From assembly GCA_022769845.1 (NCBI GenBank), contig JALEIO010000217.1:1-6888 (forward strand): a DNA stretch of 6,888 nucleotides. Reading direction: 5' to 3'. A program made the position numbers and the translations under genes. The notes under the pieces were generated by a model, which saw only the letters and a program-made list of their open reading frames with translations, ran no database searches and was not told where the DNA came from. Each line of letters begins with the position of its first letter. Position 1 is the first letter of the stretch. Positions 1 through 5,428 of the stretch are shown piece by piece. The stretch is from Oscillospiraceae bacterium (GTDB lineage: Bacteria > Bacillota > Clostridia > UMGS1810).

Positions 1-1
1 T

Positions 2-553
2 ACGCTTGACGGAGTGGATATTAAAAAAATTACGTTAAAATCACTGCGTAAAAATATTGGAATTGTGCAGCAGGACGTATACATTTTTTCCGGCACAATT
101 TACGAAAATATTGCGTACGGAAACATTGGCGCAACTCTTGACGAGGTTAAAGAAGCGGCGAAAAGAGCGGGCGCAGACGAATTCATAAGAGAGCTTAAGG
201 ACGGCTACAACACTTATGTGGGCGAGCGCGGCGTTAAGCTTTCGGGCGGTCAGAAACAGCGAATAAGCATTGCAAGAGTATTTTTGAAAAATCCGCCGAT
301 TATTATACTTGACGAGGCGACAAGCGCGCTGGACAACGAGAGCGAATACGAGGTTGCAAAGTCTCTCGGCAATCTTGCAAAGGGCAGAACCACCCTTACA
401 ATCGCGCACAGACTGTCGAGCATAAAAAATTCCGACCGGATTTTGGTGCTTACAAACGACGGCATTGCCGAGGAGGGTAATCACGAAACCCTTATGTCGA
501 AAAAAGGCATATACTACAAATTTTATATGCGCGCAAATGAGATAAAGGTGTGA
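2..553 (+). CDS. ABC exporter, ATP-binding domain (5' truncated by window edge)
   Basis: This is the last 183 codons of a type I ABC exporter subunit, a membrane protein fused to a nucleotide-binding domain that couples ATP hydrolysis to export. The frame is open from base 2, and the GTG at 14 lies inside the domain, so it is not the start. Visible in order: a Q-loop (VQQDVYIFSGTI, bases 65-100), the ABC signature LSGGQ at 239-253, Walker B IIILDE at 299-316 followed by the D-loop SALD, and the switch histidine of IAHR at 407-409. Walker A and the transmembrane domain must lie upstream. The C-terminal EEGNHETLM stretch is typical of MsbA/LmrA-like exporters. The domain shown is intact and looks functional. 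The substrate cannot be inferred. Such exporters often work as heterodimers, so a partner may lie upstream. A strong terminator follows, ending this transcription unit. Confidence 0.93.
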   Translation, partial: TLDGVDIKKITLKSLRKNIGIVQQDVYIFSGTIYENIAYGNIGATLDEVKEAAKRAGADEFIRELKDGYNTYVGERGVKLSGGQKQRISIARVFLKNPPIIILDEATSALDNESEYEVAKSLGNLAKGRTTLTIAHRLSSIKNSDRILVLTNDGIAEEGNHETLMSKKGIYYKFYMRANEIKV

Positions 554-568
554 AAACATAAAAACATT

Positions 569-611
569 ATTCCCCCGAATTTTTCATATATATAATTTCG
601 GGGGAATTTTT
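569..611 (+). terminator. Intrinsic terminator after the ABC exporter gene
   Basis: A perfect 11-bp stem pairs 569-579 (ATTCCCCCGAA) with 597-607 (TTCGGGGGAAT), including six consecutive G-C pairs, around a 17-base AT-rich loop. A T-run (607-611) follows at once, as expected for a rho-independent terminator. It starts 15 bases after the ABC gene stop codon. The right arm holds the GGGGGA that serves as SD for the GTG at 612, so the element may also control the next gene. Confidence 0.85.
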
Positions 612-2132
612 GTGACAAAAAAGCGTTTTCTTCTGAACACGGCAATAATTGCAGGTACGTCGGTGATATTAAAATGCGCAGGACTTTTTTTCAGAGTTTA
701 TCTTTCAAATACGATTGGCGCGGAGGGAATGGGACTTTATCAGCTCATTTTTTCAATGTACGTTTTTTTGATTTCTCTTTCAAGCGCTGGCGTCAGCCTT
801 TCGGTGACAAGAATTGTTTCGGAGCAGATGGGAAGATGTGCGTTAAGCGCGAAAAGGCAGGTTGTAAAAGACGCGTGTATTTATGTTTTTTGCACATTTT
901 TGATTATTTTGATTGCAATGAGCCTTTTTGCAAGCGAAATCTGCGAGCACTTTTTAAATGACAGGCGCTGCACCGAGAGTATAAAAATTTTAACGTTAAG
1001 CCTTGTGTTTATCGGATTTTCAGCAGTTTTTAAAGGATATTTCACCGCCGAGGGAAAGGCGTATCATATTTCAAATTCACAGATTTTAGAGGATTTTGTG
1101 AAAATTTTTACCGTTGTTTTTGTATTTGCAAAATACGGCGTGCACGACATAGTTTATGCGTGCCGCGTGATAATGTGGTCGATTGTGCTTGCGGAAATGT
1201 CCTCGTGCGCTTTCTTGTATGTGTTTTACAAAAAAAGCGTCCGCCAAGCTTCGGCACACTGCAAAAAAAATATTACAAAAAGGCTTCTTACAACCATTTT
1301 TACCATATCGCTCGGCTCAATTATAACGTCTTTTCTGCATACTGCCGAAAATGTTTTAATTCCGTCGGGGCTTTTAAAATACGGTAATTCCGCTAAAAAT
1401 GCGCTGTCGCTTTACGGTATGCTGCGCGGTATGGCAATGCCGATTTTGCTTTTCCCGTCATCGGTAATAAACGCGTTTTCAATGATGCTTGTGCCTGAAA
1501 TAACAAAAGCGGACGCAGGCGGCGAAAAAAGAAAAATCAACTATGCAATTTACAGAGTTTTTCAATTTACATTTGTTATTTCCATTTTTATTTCAGGAAT
1601 TTTTATTGCTTATTCTGATAATATAGGACTTTTGGTTTACAAAAGCAGCGACGTCGGAAAAATTATAAAAATTCTTGCGCCGTATTTGCCGTTTATGTAT
1701 GTTGACGGAGTAATTTTTGCCATTCTTGCAGGGCTTGATATGCAAAAGACAGCTCTTGCAATTACGGTGGCAGACTCTCTTGCAAGAGTGGGATTAATAT
1801 ATTTTCTCGTGCCGAAATTCGGATTTTCGGGAATTATAATAACGCTTTACATAAGCAATCTTGCAACGCCGATTTTAGGAAGCATTGCGCTTTTTAAGAA
1901 AACAGGAGCAAAGATAAATCTTTTTAAAATTGTTATTTTGCCGTGCGCCGCGGCGTTTGGGTCAACGGTGCTTTCAAACGCGCTTTCCGGCACAAATCTT
2001 ATGATTGGAATTTTTTTGTCGGGAATTTTATATATTGTTTTTGTAAGAACTGCAAATATTTTGTCACACGACGATATAATATGGATTTTGTCGATGGTTA
2101 AAGGAAAAAAGAAAAAAGCGGATTTGCAGTAA
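612..2132 (+). CDS. spoVB: SpoVB-family MOP flippase (polysaccharide/lipid-linked precursor exporter)
   Basis: A 506-residue polytopic membrane protein of the MOP superfamily (MATE/Wzx/MurJ/SpoVB fold). In B. subtilis, SpoVB (about 518 residues) is needed for spore cortex peptidoglycan and is thought to flip lipid-linked precursors. The N-terminus (a GTSVILKCAGLFFRVYLSN stretch from about residue 15, then IGAEGMGLYQ) matches the SpoVB-type opening, where the first helix leads into a G-EG-GLY motif. Roughly 12-14 hydrophobic segments follow. A central motif near residues 243-300 (HTAENVLIPSGLL, then LFPSSVINAFSMMLVPEI) is also typical of the clostridial branch. The GTG start is supported by GGGGGA seven bases upstream and by alignment of the N-terminus from memory. 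It lies 58 bases after the ABC gene with a terminator between, so it probably has its own promoter. Clostridia often carry several paralogues, so a role in cortex rather than other envelope polymers is inference. Confidence 0.85.
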   Translation: MTKKRFLLNTAIIAGTSVILKCAGLFFRVYLSNTIGAEGMGLYQLIFSMYVFLISLSSAGVSLSVTRIVSEQMGRCALSAKRQVVKDACIYVFCTFLIILIAMSLFASEICEHFLNDRRCTESIKILTLSLVFIGFSAVFKGYFTAEGKAYHISNSQILEDFVKIFTVVFVFAKYGVHDIVYACRVIMWSIVLAEMSSCAFLYVFYKKSVRQASAHCKKNITKRLLTTIFTISLGSIITSFLHTAENVLIPSGLLKYGNSAKNALSLYGMLRGMAMPILLFPSSVINAFSMMLVPEITKADAGGEKRKINYAIYRVFQFTFVISIFISGIFIAYSDNIGLLVYKSSDVGKIIKILAPYLPFMYVDGVIFAILAGLDMQKTALAITVADSLARVGLIYFLVPKFGFSGIIITLYISNLATPILGSIALFKKTGAKINLFKIVILPCAAAFGSTVLSNALSGTNLMIGIFLSGILYIVFVRTANILSHDDIIWILSMVKGKKKKADLQ

Positions 2133-2163
2133 AATTAATGAAAACAAGCTTAAAATTATTTAA

Positions 2164-2197
2164 CAAAAAGAAAAGTGCCCGTTTTTTCAAACGGGCA
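2164..2197 (-). terminator. Intrinsic terminator of the sigH/zinc-ribbon unit (convergent junction)
   Basis: A 9-bp stem pairs 2176-2184 (TGCCCGTTT) with 2189-2197 (AAACGGGCA) around a 4-base loop. Read on the minus strand it is followed by CTTTTCTTTTTG, a good U-rich tail, so it ends minus-strand transcription. On the plus strand the following bases are less T-rich, so ending spoVB transcripts there is possible but weaker. An outer AT-only inverted repeat (2152-2161 with 2207-2216) flanks the hairpin and could extend the structure. Confidence 0.85.
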
Positions 2198-2215
2198 TAA
2201 ACATAAAAATAATTT

Positions 2216-2491
2216 TTATTGATTTTTCGATTCTTCAAAGCATTTACTGCAAAGAACAGGTCTGTCACCTTTAGGCTCGAAGGGTACAACCGCTTCGCCG
2301 CCGCAATTTGAACAAACTACAGTATACATTTTTTTGTTGTTTTTAAAGCTTTCCTTTCTTGCTTTTCGGCAGTCGGGGCATCTTAAAGGTTCGTTTTCAA
2401 AGCCTTTTTCAGCATAAAATTCCTGCTCGCCCGCTGTGAAAATAAAATCATTTCCGCAATCCTTACATACCAGTGTTTTGTCTTCGTACAT
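2216..2491 (-). CDS. Small protein with four CxxC zinc knuckles, function unknown
   Basis: A 91-residue protein with eight cysteines in four CxxC pairs: C9/C12, C38/C41, C60/C63 and C81/C84. The first half (residues 5-50, with FTAGEQEFYAEKGF between the first two knuckles) resembles a zinc-ribbon domain widespread in Firmicutes small proteins. The second half (CSNCGGEAVVPFEP to CSKC) resembles the CxxC-about 20-CxxC zinc domain. Each half probably binds one zinc ion. There is no signal peptide or membrane segment, so it is expected in the cytoplasm, possibly touching nucleic acid or another protein. The ATG is preceded by GTGAGGT with seven bases of spacing, a sound SD. It lies 97 bases downstream of sigH on the same strand with no visible terminator between, and ends at a shared-looking terminator, so co-transcription with sigH is plausible. 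I do not recognise a characterised homologue and assign no function. Confidence 0.85.
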   Translation of the reverse strand: MYEDKTLVCKDCGNDFIFTAGEQEFYAEKGFENEPLRCPDCRKARKESFKNNKKMYTVVCSNCGGEAVVPFEPKGDRPVLCSKCFEESKNQ

Positions 2492-2588
2492 TCTCTTTAC
2501 CTCACTTTAGAAAAATAATATTAAATTCCGCATGGGAAATAATACATAAAACCAAAACGCTTCAATATCATACCTCATTGCCATTATG

Positions 2589-3218
2589 CTACTGCATAAA
2601 TTTTGCAACCTTGCGTTTAATTCTCTGAAGCGCATTGTCAATCGACTTTTCGCTTTTTTTTACTTTTTTTGCAATTTCAAGATAACTTTTGCCGTCAAGA
2701 TAAAGCGAGAGAACATTCCATTCAAGCTTGCTCAAATTTTTTGACATTTTCTCTTGCATATCCAAAAAATGCTCTTTTGTAATTATAATTTCTTCGGGGT
2801 CAAAAACCTTTTTTTCCGAAATTGTATCAAGCAGCGTCTGCTCGGCGTCATCATCAAAAACGGGCTTGTTAAGCGAAATGTACGAATTAAGCGGAATATG
2901 CTTTTGCCGCGTTGCAGTTTTAATGGCAGTAATTATCTGCCTTGTTATGCAAAGCTCGGCAAATGCCTTAAATGACGCGGTTTTTAAACTGTTAAAATCT
3001 CTTATCGCCTTAAAAAGACCAATCATACCCTCCTGAACTATATCTTCTTTATCTGCGCCGATAAGAAAATAAGTTCTCGCTCTTGATTTGACAAGATTTT
3101 TATACTTGCCGATTATATATTCTGTGGCGGAGTTGTTTCCGTTTTGCGCGTCAGCGACAATTTCTTCGTCGGACAGCCTGTCGAAACAAACGTGGCTGCA
3201 CTCTGCATCATAAGACAT
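2589..3218 (-). CDS. sigH: RNA polymerase sigma-H factor (Spo0H)
   Basis: A 209-residue sigma-70-type factor that directs RNA polymerase to early-stationary and sporulation-onset promoters in the predivisional cell. Region 2 is very close to B. subtilis SigH: YFLIGADKEDIVQEGMIGLF at residues 50-69, then SFKAFAELCITRQIITAIKT at 82-101, then ATRQKHIPLNSY at 102-113. These cover the core-binding helix, DNA-melting and -10 recognition regions. A short linker with DPEE (140-143) leads to region 4, where LYLDGKSYLEIAKKV followed by KSIDNALQRIKRK (residues 172-203) forms the helix-turn-helix reading the -35 element. The family is about 210-220 residues long. The frame is open further upstream to 3281, but the ATG at 3218 has AAGGAGG eight bases before it, and a consensus promoter occupies the upstream part, so 3218 is the start. 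It is divergent from spoIIIAA, an unusual position compared with B. subtilis. Confidence 0.97.
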   Translation of the reverse strand: MSYDAECSHVCFDRLSDEEIVADAQNGNNSATEYIIGKYKNLVKSRARTYFLIGADKEDIVQEGMIGLFKAIRDFNSLKTASFKAFAELCITRQIITAIKTATRQKHIPLNSYISLNKPVFDDDAEQTLLDTISEKKVFDPEEIIITKEHFLDMQEKMSKNLSKLEWNVLSLYLDGKSYLEIAKKVKKSEKSIDNALQRIKRKVAKFMQ

Positions 3219-3226
3219 ACAAAACG

Positions 3227-3233
3227 CCTCCTT
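3227..3233 (-). promoter_or_regulatory. Shine-Dalgarno site that fixes the sigH start
   Basis: On the minus strand this reads AAGGAGG, eight bases before the ATG at 3218-3216. It is an excellent match to the anti-SD and rules in favour of the 209-residue product over the 230-residue reading that would begin at 3281, inside the promoter. Confidence 0.9.
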
Positions 3234-3252
3234 TTTACAAGTACACGCTTTC

Positions 3253-3281
3253 ATTCTACATAAAAATTTTAAGCTTGTCAA
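3253..3281 (-). promoter_or_regulatory. Sigma-A type promoter of sigH
   Basis: On the minus strand a perfect TTGACA (-35, bases 3281-3276) is followed after exactly 17 bases by TAGAAT (-10, bases 3258-3253), five of six matches to TATAAT. Transcription would start near 3246, leaving about 28 bases of leader before the sigH ATG and including its SD. The -35 is preceded by a long A-run on the minus strand, which could act as an UP-like element. B. subtilis sigH is also read by sigma-A (and held down by AbrB); whether a repressor acts here cannot be seen. Confidence 0.85.
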
Positions 3282-3301
3282 GTTTTTTTGTTTTATTTTG
3301 T

Positions 3302-3329
3302 TCTAATTGTTAAAAATGCCGAATACATT
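3302..3329 (+). promoter_or_regulatory. Candidate sigma-E promoter of the spoIIIA operon
   Basis: AATACATT at 3322-3329 differs in one base from the sigma-E -10 consensus CATACAHT. TCTAATT at 3302-3308, 13 bases upstream, matches the KMATATT -35 at five of seven positions. The start would fall near 3336, giving a leader of about 60 bases to the TTG at 3397. In B. subtilis spoIIIA is transcribed by sigma-E in the mother cell, which makes this plausible. An alternative sigma-A reading (TTGTTA at 3307, TATAGA at 3329, 16-base spacer) overlaps it and is weaker by consensus. Confidence 0.5.
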
Positions 3330-3384
3330 ATAGAAAAAGAGAGTCAAAACAGACTTGCTTTTGCTATTACATAACAATATTTAC

Positions 3385-3390
3385 GGAGGA
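3385..3390 (+). promoter_or_regulatory. Shine-Dalgarno site that fixes the TTG start of spoIIIAA
   Basis: GGAGGA lies six bases upstream of TTG at 3397-3399. No ATG or GTG stands at a proper distance, and the longer frame from TTG at 3355 would place this SD inside the coding sequence with no SD of its own. Confidence 0.85.
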
Positions 3391-3396
3391 GTAATT

Positions 3397-4311
3397 TTGA
3401 TATACGATAGCATAAAACGCGATATTTTTCCGTATATTGCGCCGGGTATAAGAGAACATTTGGAGAAAATTTCAAAATCGGACTGTGAAATGATTTGTGA
3501 AATACGCATAGGAAAAAATATGCCGATTTCACTGTCGCTTACAGATATGGCGGTGTTTTTGGATAAAAACGGCAAATTTTGCAATGCGGCTGAAAATGCT
3601 GTCTATACCGAAAATTCCGACTTTGAAAAAACGCTTGAGCTTATGACAAAAAGCTCGGTTTATGCGGCTGTTGATGAGATTAAAAGGGGATTTATAACGC
3701 TTTGCGGCGGATATCGTGTGGGAATTTGCGGCAGAGCGGTTTTAAGCGAGCAAAAAATTTCGTACATAAAGGATATTTCTTTTTTAAGCATTAGGATAAA
3801 ACGCGAAGTTTTTGGCTGCGCCGATGCTTTGGCAAAATTCATTGCAGACGGAAAGAACGTAAAAAGCACGCTTATAATCGGACCTCCTCACAGCGGAAAA
3901 ACCACTGTTATACGCGACCTTGCAAGAATTTTGTCCGATTCGTTTTTTAGACGCGTTGCAATAGCGGACGAGCGGGGAGAGATTGCGGCAATGTATCGCG
4001 GAAATGCGCAGAACAACGTCGGCAAGCTTACCTGCGTTATGGATTTATGTCCAAAAAAGGACGCTGTAAATATGCTGATTCGTTCAATGTCGCCCGATGT
4101 AATAATTACCGATGAGATAGGCGGCGAAGCTGATTTAACTGCCGTACGAAGCGCTCTTTTGTCGGGCGTCGGGATAATTGCGACAAGGCACGGCAAAAAT
4201 TTTTCCGACGTAAAAAAGCTTTTGCCGCTGTTTGACTGCGCAGTTCTCTTATCGCGTGAAAACGTTGGAAAAATACAAAAAATTATAAAAGCAGGTGATG
4301 AATATGTTTAA
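3397..4311 (+). CDS. spoIIIAA: Stage III sporulation protein AA, secretion-type ATPase
   Basis: A 304-residue P-loop ATPase (B. subtilis SpoIIIAA is about 307). It resembles the hexameric ATPases of type II/IV secretion systems and is thought to power or assemble the SpoIIIA-SpoIIQ channel from the mother-cell cytoplasm. The N-terminal domain (about 1-150) includes the family's EIRI and GYRVGICGRAV segments. Walker A is GPPHSGKT at residues 162-169. A conserved DERGEIAAMYRG segment follows, then MLIRSMSPDVIITDEIGGEA, where D239 and E240 close Walker B. ARHGKN-type residues (TRHGKN) near the end match the family's T-HG motif. The start is TTG, chosen because GGAGGA lies six bases upstream and the resulting length fits the family. 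It is the first gene of the operon and overlaps spoIIIAB by eight bases, so the two are likely translationally coupled. All key ATPase residues are present. Confidence 0.96.
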   Translation: MIYDSIKRDIFPYIAPGIREHLEKISKSDCEMICEIRIGKNMPISLSLTDMAVFLDKNGKFCNAAENAVYTENSDFEKTLELMTKSSVYAAVDEIKRGFITLCGGYRVGICGRAVLSEQKISYIKDISFLSIRIKREVFGCADALAKFIADGKNVKSTLIIGPPHSGKTTVIRDLARILSDSFFRRVAIADERGEIAAMYRGNAQNNVGKLTCVMDLCPKKDAVNMLIRSMSPDVIITDEIGGEADLTAVRSALLSGVGIIATRHGKNFSDVKKLLPLFDCAVLLSRENVGKIQKIIKAGDEYV

Positions 4312-4819
4312 AATTTTAGCCTGCGCCGCAATTTTGTTTTCAAGCACAGCGCTGGGATTTTTAAAGGCGGCAGACTTTGAAAAAAGAGAAAAAATATTAA
4401 AGCATTTAAAATCAGACCTTGATTTTATTCAAAACGAAATTACATTTATGCTCACTCCCATAGATGAAATTATAGGAAAGCTTTCGCACAGCGACAGTGA
4501 GCTTAAGATATTTTACAAATCGGTGTACGAAAAAATTTTGCAAAATACCGATGTTCCGGTTTCTCAAATATGGCTTGGCGAAACTATGAAACTTGCAAAG
4601 GTTTTGCCGTTGACAAAATCGGATACCGATGTTTTATCACTTCTCGGACAAAGCTTTGGAAAAAGCGACGTTGACGGGCAAATATCGGCGATAAAAACTG
4701 CTTTTCAAAGCTTAAATATTCAGCTTGACAGTGCGGTTTCGGATAAAAACAAAAATTCGCGTCTTTTTAAAAGTCTTGGATTTTACGCAGGAATACTAAT
4801 CATTGTGATGTTTTTTTGA
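4304..4819 (+). CDS. spoIIIAB: Stage III sporulation protein AB, GspF-like membrane component
   Basis: A 171-residue protein, about the same length as B. subtilis SpoIIIAB, whose cytosolic domain resembles the type II secretion platform protein GspF. It is expected in the mother-cell membrane beside the SpoIIIAA ATPase. A hydrophobic N-terminal segment (about residues 3-21, FKILACAAILFSSTALGFL) anchors it. A charged helical domain follows, with the family's LKSDLDFIQNEITFMLTPI stretch near residues 36-54 and LSLLGQSFGKSD near 112-123. A final hydrophobic segment (SLGFYAGILIIVMFF) ends the protein, matching the SLGFL-G-L ending of the family. The ATG at 4304 is preferred over GTG at 4295 or ATG at 4298 because AGGTGA lies at a fitting distance and the product then aligns with MLKLLG-type starts. 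It overlaps the 3' end of spoIIIAA by eight bases. Confidence 0.95.
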   Translation: MFKILACAAILFSSTALGFLKAADFEKREKILKHLKSDLDFIQNEITFMLTPIDEIIGKLSHSDSELKIFYKSVYEKILQNTDVPVSQIWLGETMKLAKVLPLTKSDTDVLSLLGQSFGKSDVDGQISAIKTAFQSLNIQLDSAVSDKNKNSRLFKSLGFYAGILIIVMFF

Positions 4820-4837
4820 TAAAAAACGGAGGTTAAA

Positions 4838-5032
4838 ATGAGTATAGATTTGATTTTTCAGATTGCGGCGGTGGGAATACTTGTGTCGGTTTTAAATCAG
4901 GTGCTTATCCGCTCGGGACGTGAAGAACAGGCTATGATGACCACGCTTGCGGGCTTGATTTTCGTACTGCTTATCATAATTAAGCAGATAAGTATGCTTT
5001 TTGACACTGTGAAATCGGTGTTCGGACTTTAG
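4838..5032 (+). CDS. spoIIIAC: Stage III sporulation protein AC, small membrane protein
   Basis: A 64-residue membrane protein (B. subtilis SpoIIIAC is about 68). It has two hydrophobic helices, roughly residues 4-24 and 37-53, joined by a short polar turn with RSGREEQA, a hallmark of the family. SpoIIIAC is an integral part of the SpoIIIA complex in the mother-cell membrane; its exact biochemical role is not settled. The ATG has CGGAGGT close upstream (five bases after GGAGG), a strong SD. It begins 18 bases after spoIIIAB and ends two bases before spoIIIAD, to which it is distantly related in fold. Confidence 0.95.
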   Translation: MSIDLIFQIAAVGILVSVLNQVLIRSGREEQAMMTTLAGLIFVLLIIIKQISMLFDTVKSVFGL

Positions 5033-5034
5033 AT

Positions 5035-5418
5035 ATGGAGGTTTTAAAGATATGTGCCGCCGCAACAGTTGCGGTTTTTATGATTTCAATTTTAAAGCCT
5101 GTGAAAAAAGAATTTGCCATTGCCGTTTCAATTGTGTGCGGAGTGTTTATTTTCAGCCTTGTTTTTTCGTACCTCAAATCTATTGTGGAAACGGTAAAAA
5201 GTGTTTTTACGCGATTTAACATAGATGGTGCAATGACGGTTGTAATACTTAAAATAATCGGCGTTGCGTATATTTGCGAGTTTGCGTCGGGCATATGCAA
5301 GGACGCGGGCGAGAGCGCGATTGCCGCAAAGGTGGAAACGGGCGGCAAAATTATTATTGTGTATCTTGCGCTGCCGATTATTACTTCGCTGCTTGACCTT
5401 CTTGCGAAATTTATGTAG
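5035..5418 (+). CDS. spoIIIAD: Stage III sporulation protein AD, membrane protein
   Basis: A 127-residue protein with about four membrane helices (near residues 6-22, 27-47, 68-86 and 103-123). It matches SpoIIIAD (about 133 in B. subtilis) most clearly in ILKIIGVAYICEFASGICKD, then AGESAIAAKVETGGKIIIV at about residues 72-109. It is a core membrane part of the SpoIIIA channel complex. The ATG lies only two bases after the spoIIIAC stop, and no good SD precedes it; a GGAGG instead begins at the last base of the start codon itself, where it encodes Glu-Val. Translation therefore probably depends on coupling to spoIIIAC. The stop codon overlaps the SD of spoIIIAE. Confidence 0.94.
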   Translation: MEVLKICAAATVAVFMISILKPVKKEFAIAVSIVCGVFIFSLVFSYLKSIVETVKSVFTRFNIDGAMTVVILKIIGVAYICEFASGICKDAGESAIAAKVETGGKIIIVYLALPIITSLLDLLAKFM

Positions 5419-5422
5419 GAGG
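5417..5422 (+). promoter_or_regulatory. Shine-Dalgarno site that fixes the GTG start of spoIIIAE
   Basis: AGGAGG begins inside the TAG stop codon of spoIIIAD and lies six bases before GTG at 5429. It shows that the open frame running back to 5264 is not translated as part of spoIIIAE, and that translation of AD and AE is likely coupled. Confidence 0.9.
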
Positions 5423-5428
5423 AAAAAC

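Noticed and set aside
41..559. 172-codon minus-strand frame opposite the ABC exporter gene.
   Set aside because: The opposite strand encodes all canonical ABC motifs; this frame is a byproduct of its codon use.
2539..2565. Possible minus-strand promoter before the zinc-ribbon gene (TTGAAG, 15-base spacer, TATTAT).
   Set aside because: The spacer is two bases short and the sequence is AT-rich enough to give such pairs by chance. Co-transcription with sigH is as likely.
2507..2584. A 25-codon minus-strand frame between sigH and the zinc-ribbon gene, with a hydrophobic C-terminus.
   Set aside because: It has no SD upstream of its ATG, and a frame this short in a 97-base AT-rich gap is expected by chance. 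It would only merit attention if conserved in relatives.
3179..3185. Exact Spo0A-box heptamer TGTCGAA inside the start of sigH (another at 495-501).
   Set aside because: About one exact heptamer is expected by chance in a window of this size on both strands. Both lie inside genes, away from the promoters, and are not clustered.
3219..3281. N-terminal extension of sigH to position 3281.
   Set aside because: The extra codons cover the sigma-A promoter and the SD, so they would not be on the main transcript. SigH family length fits the shorter form.
3370..3378. CATAACAAT resembling a sigma-E -10 element close to spoIIIAA.
   Set aside because: It has one extra base relative to the consensus, and a start from it would fall on the SD itself.
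5264..5428. Arginine-rich 55-codon extension in frame with spoIIIAE.
   Set aside because: It is the shadow of the real spoIIIAD frame. The AGGAGG at 5417 and the signal peptide at GTG 5429 fix the true start.
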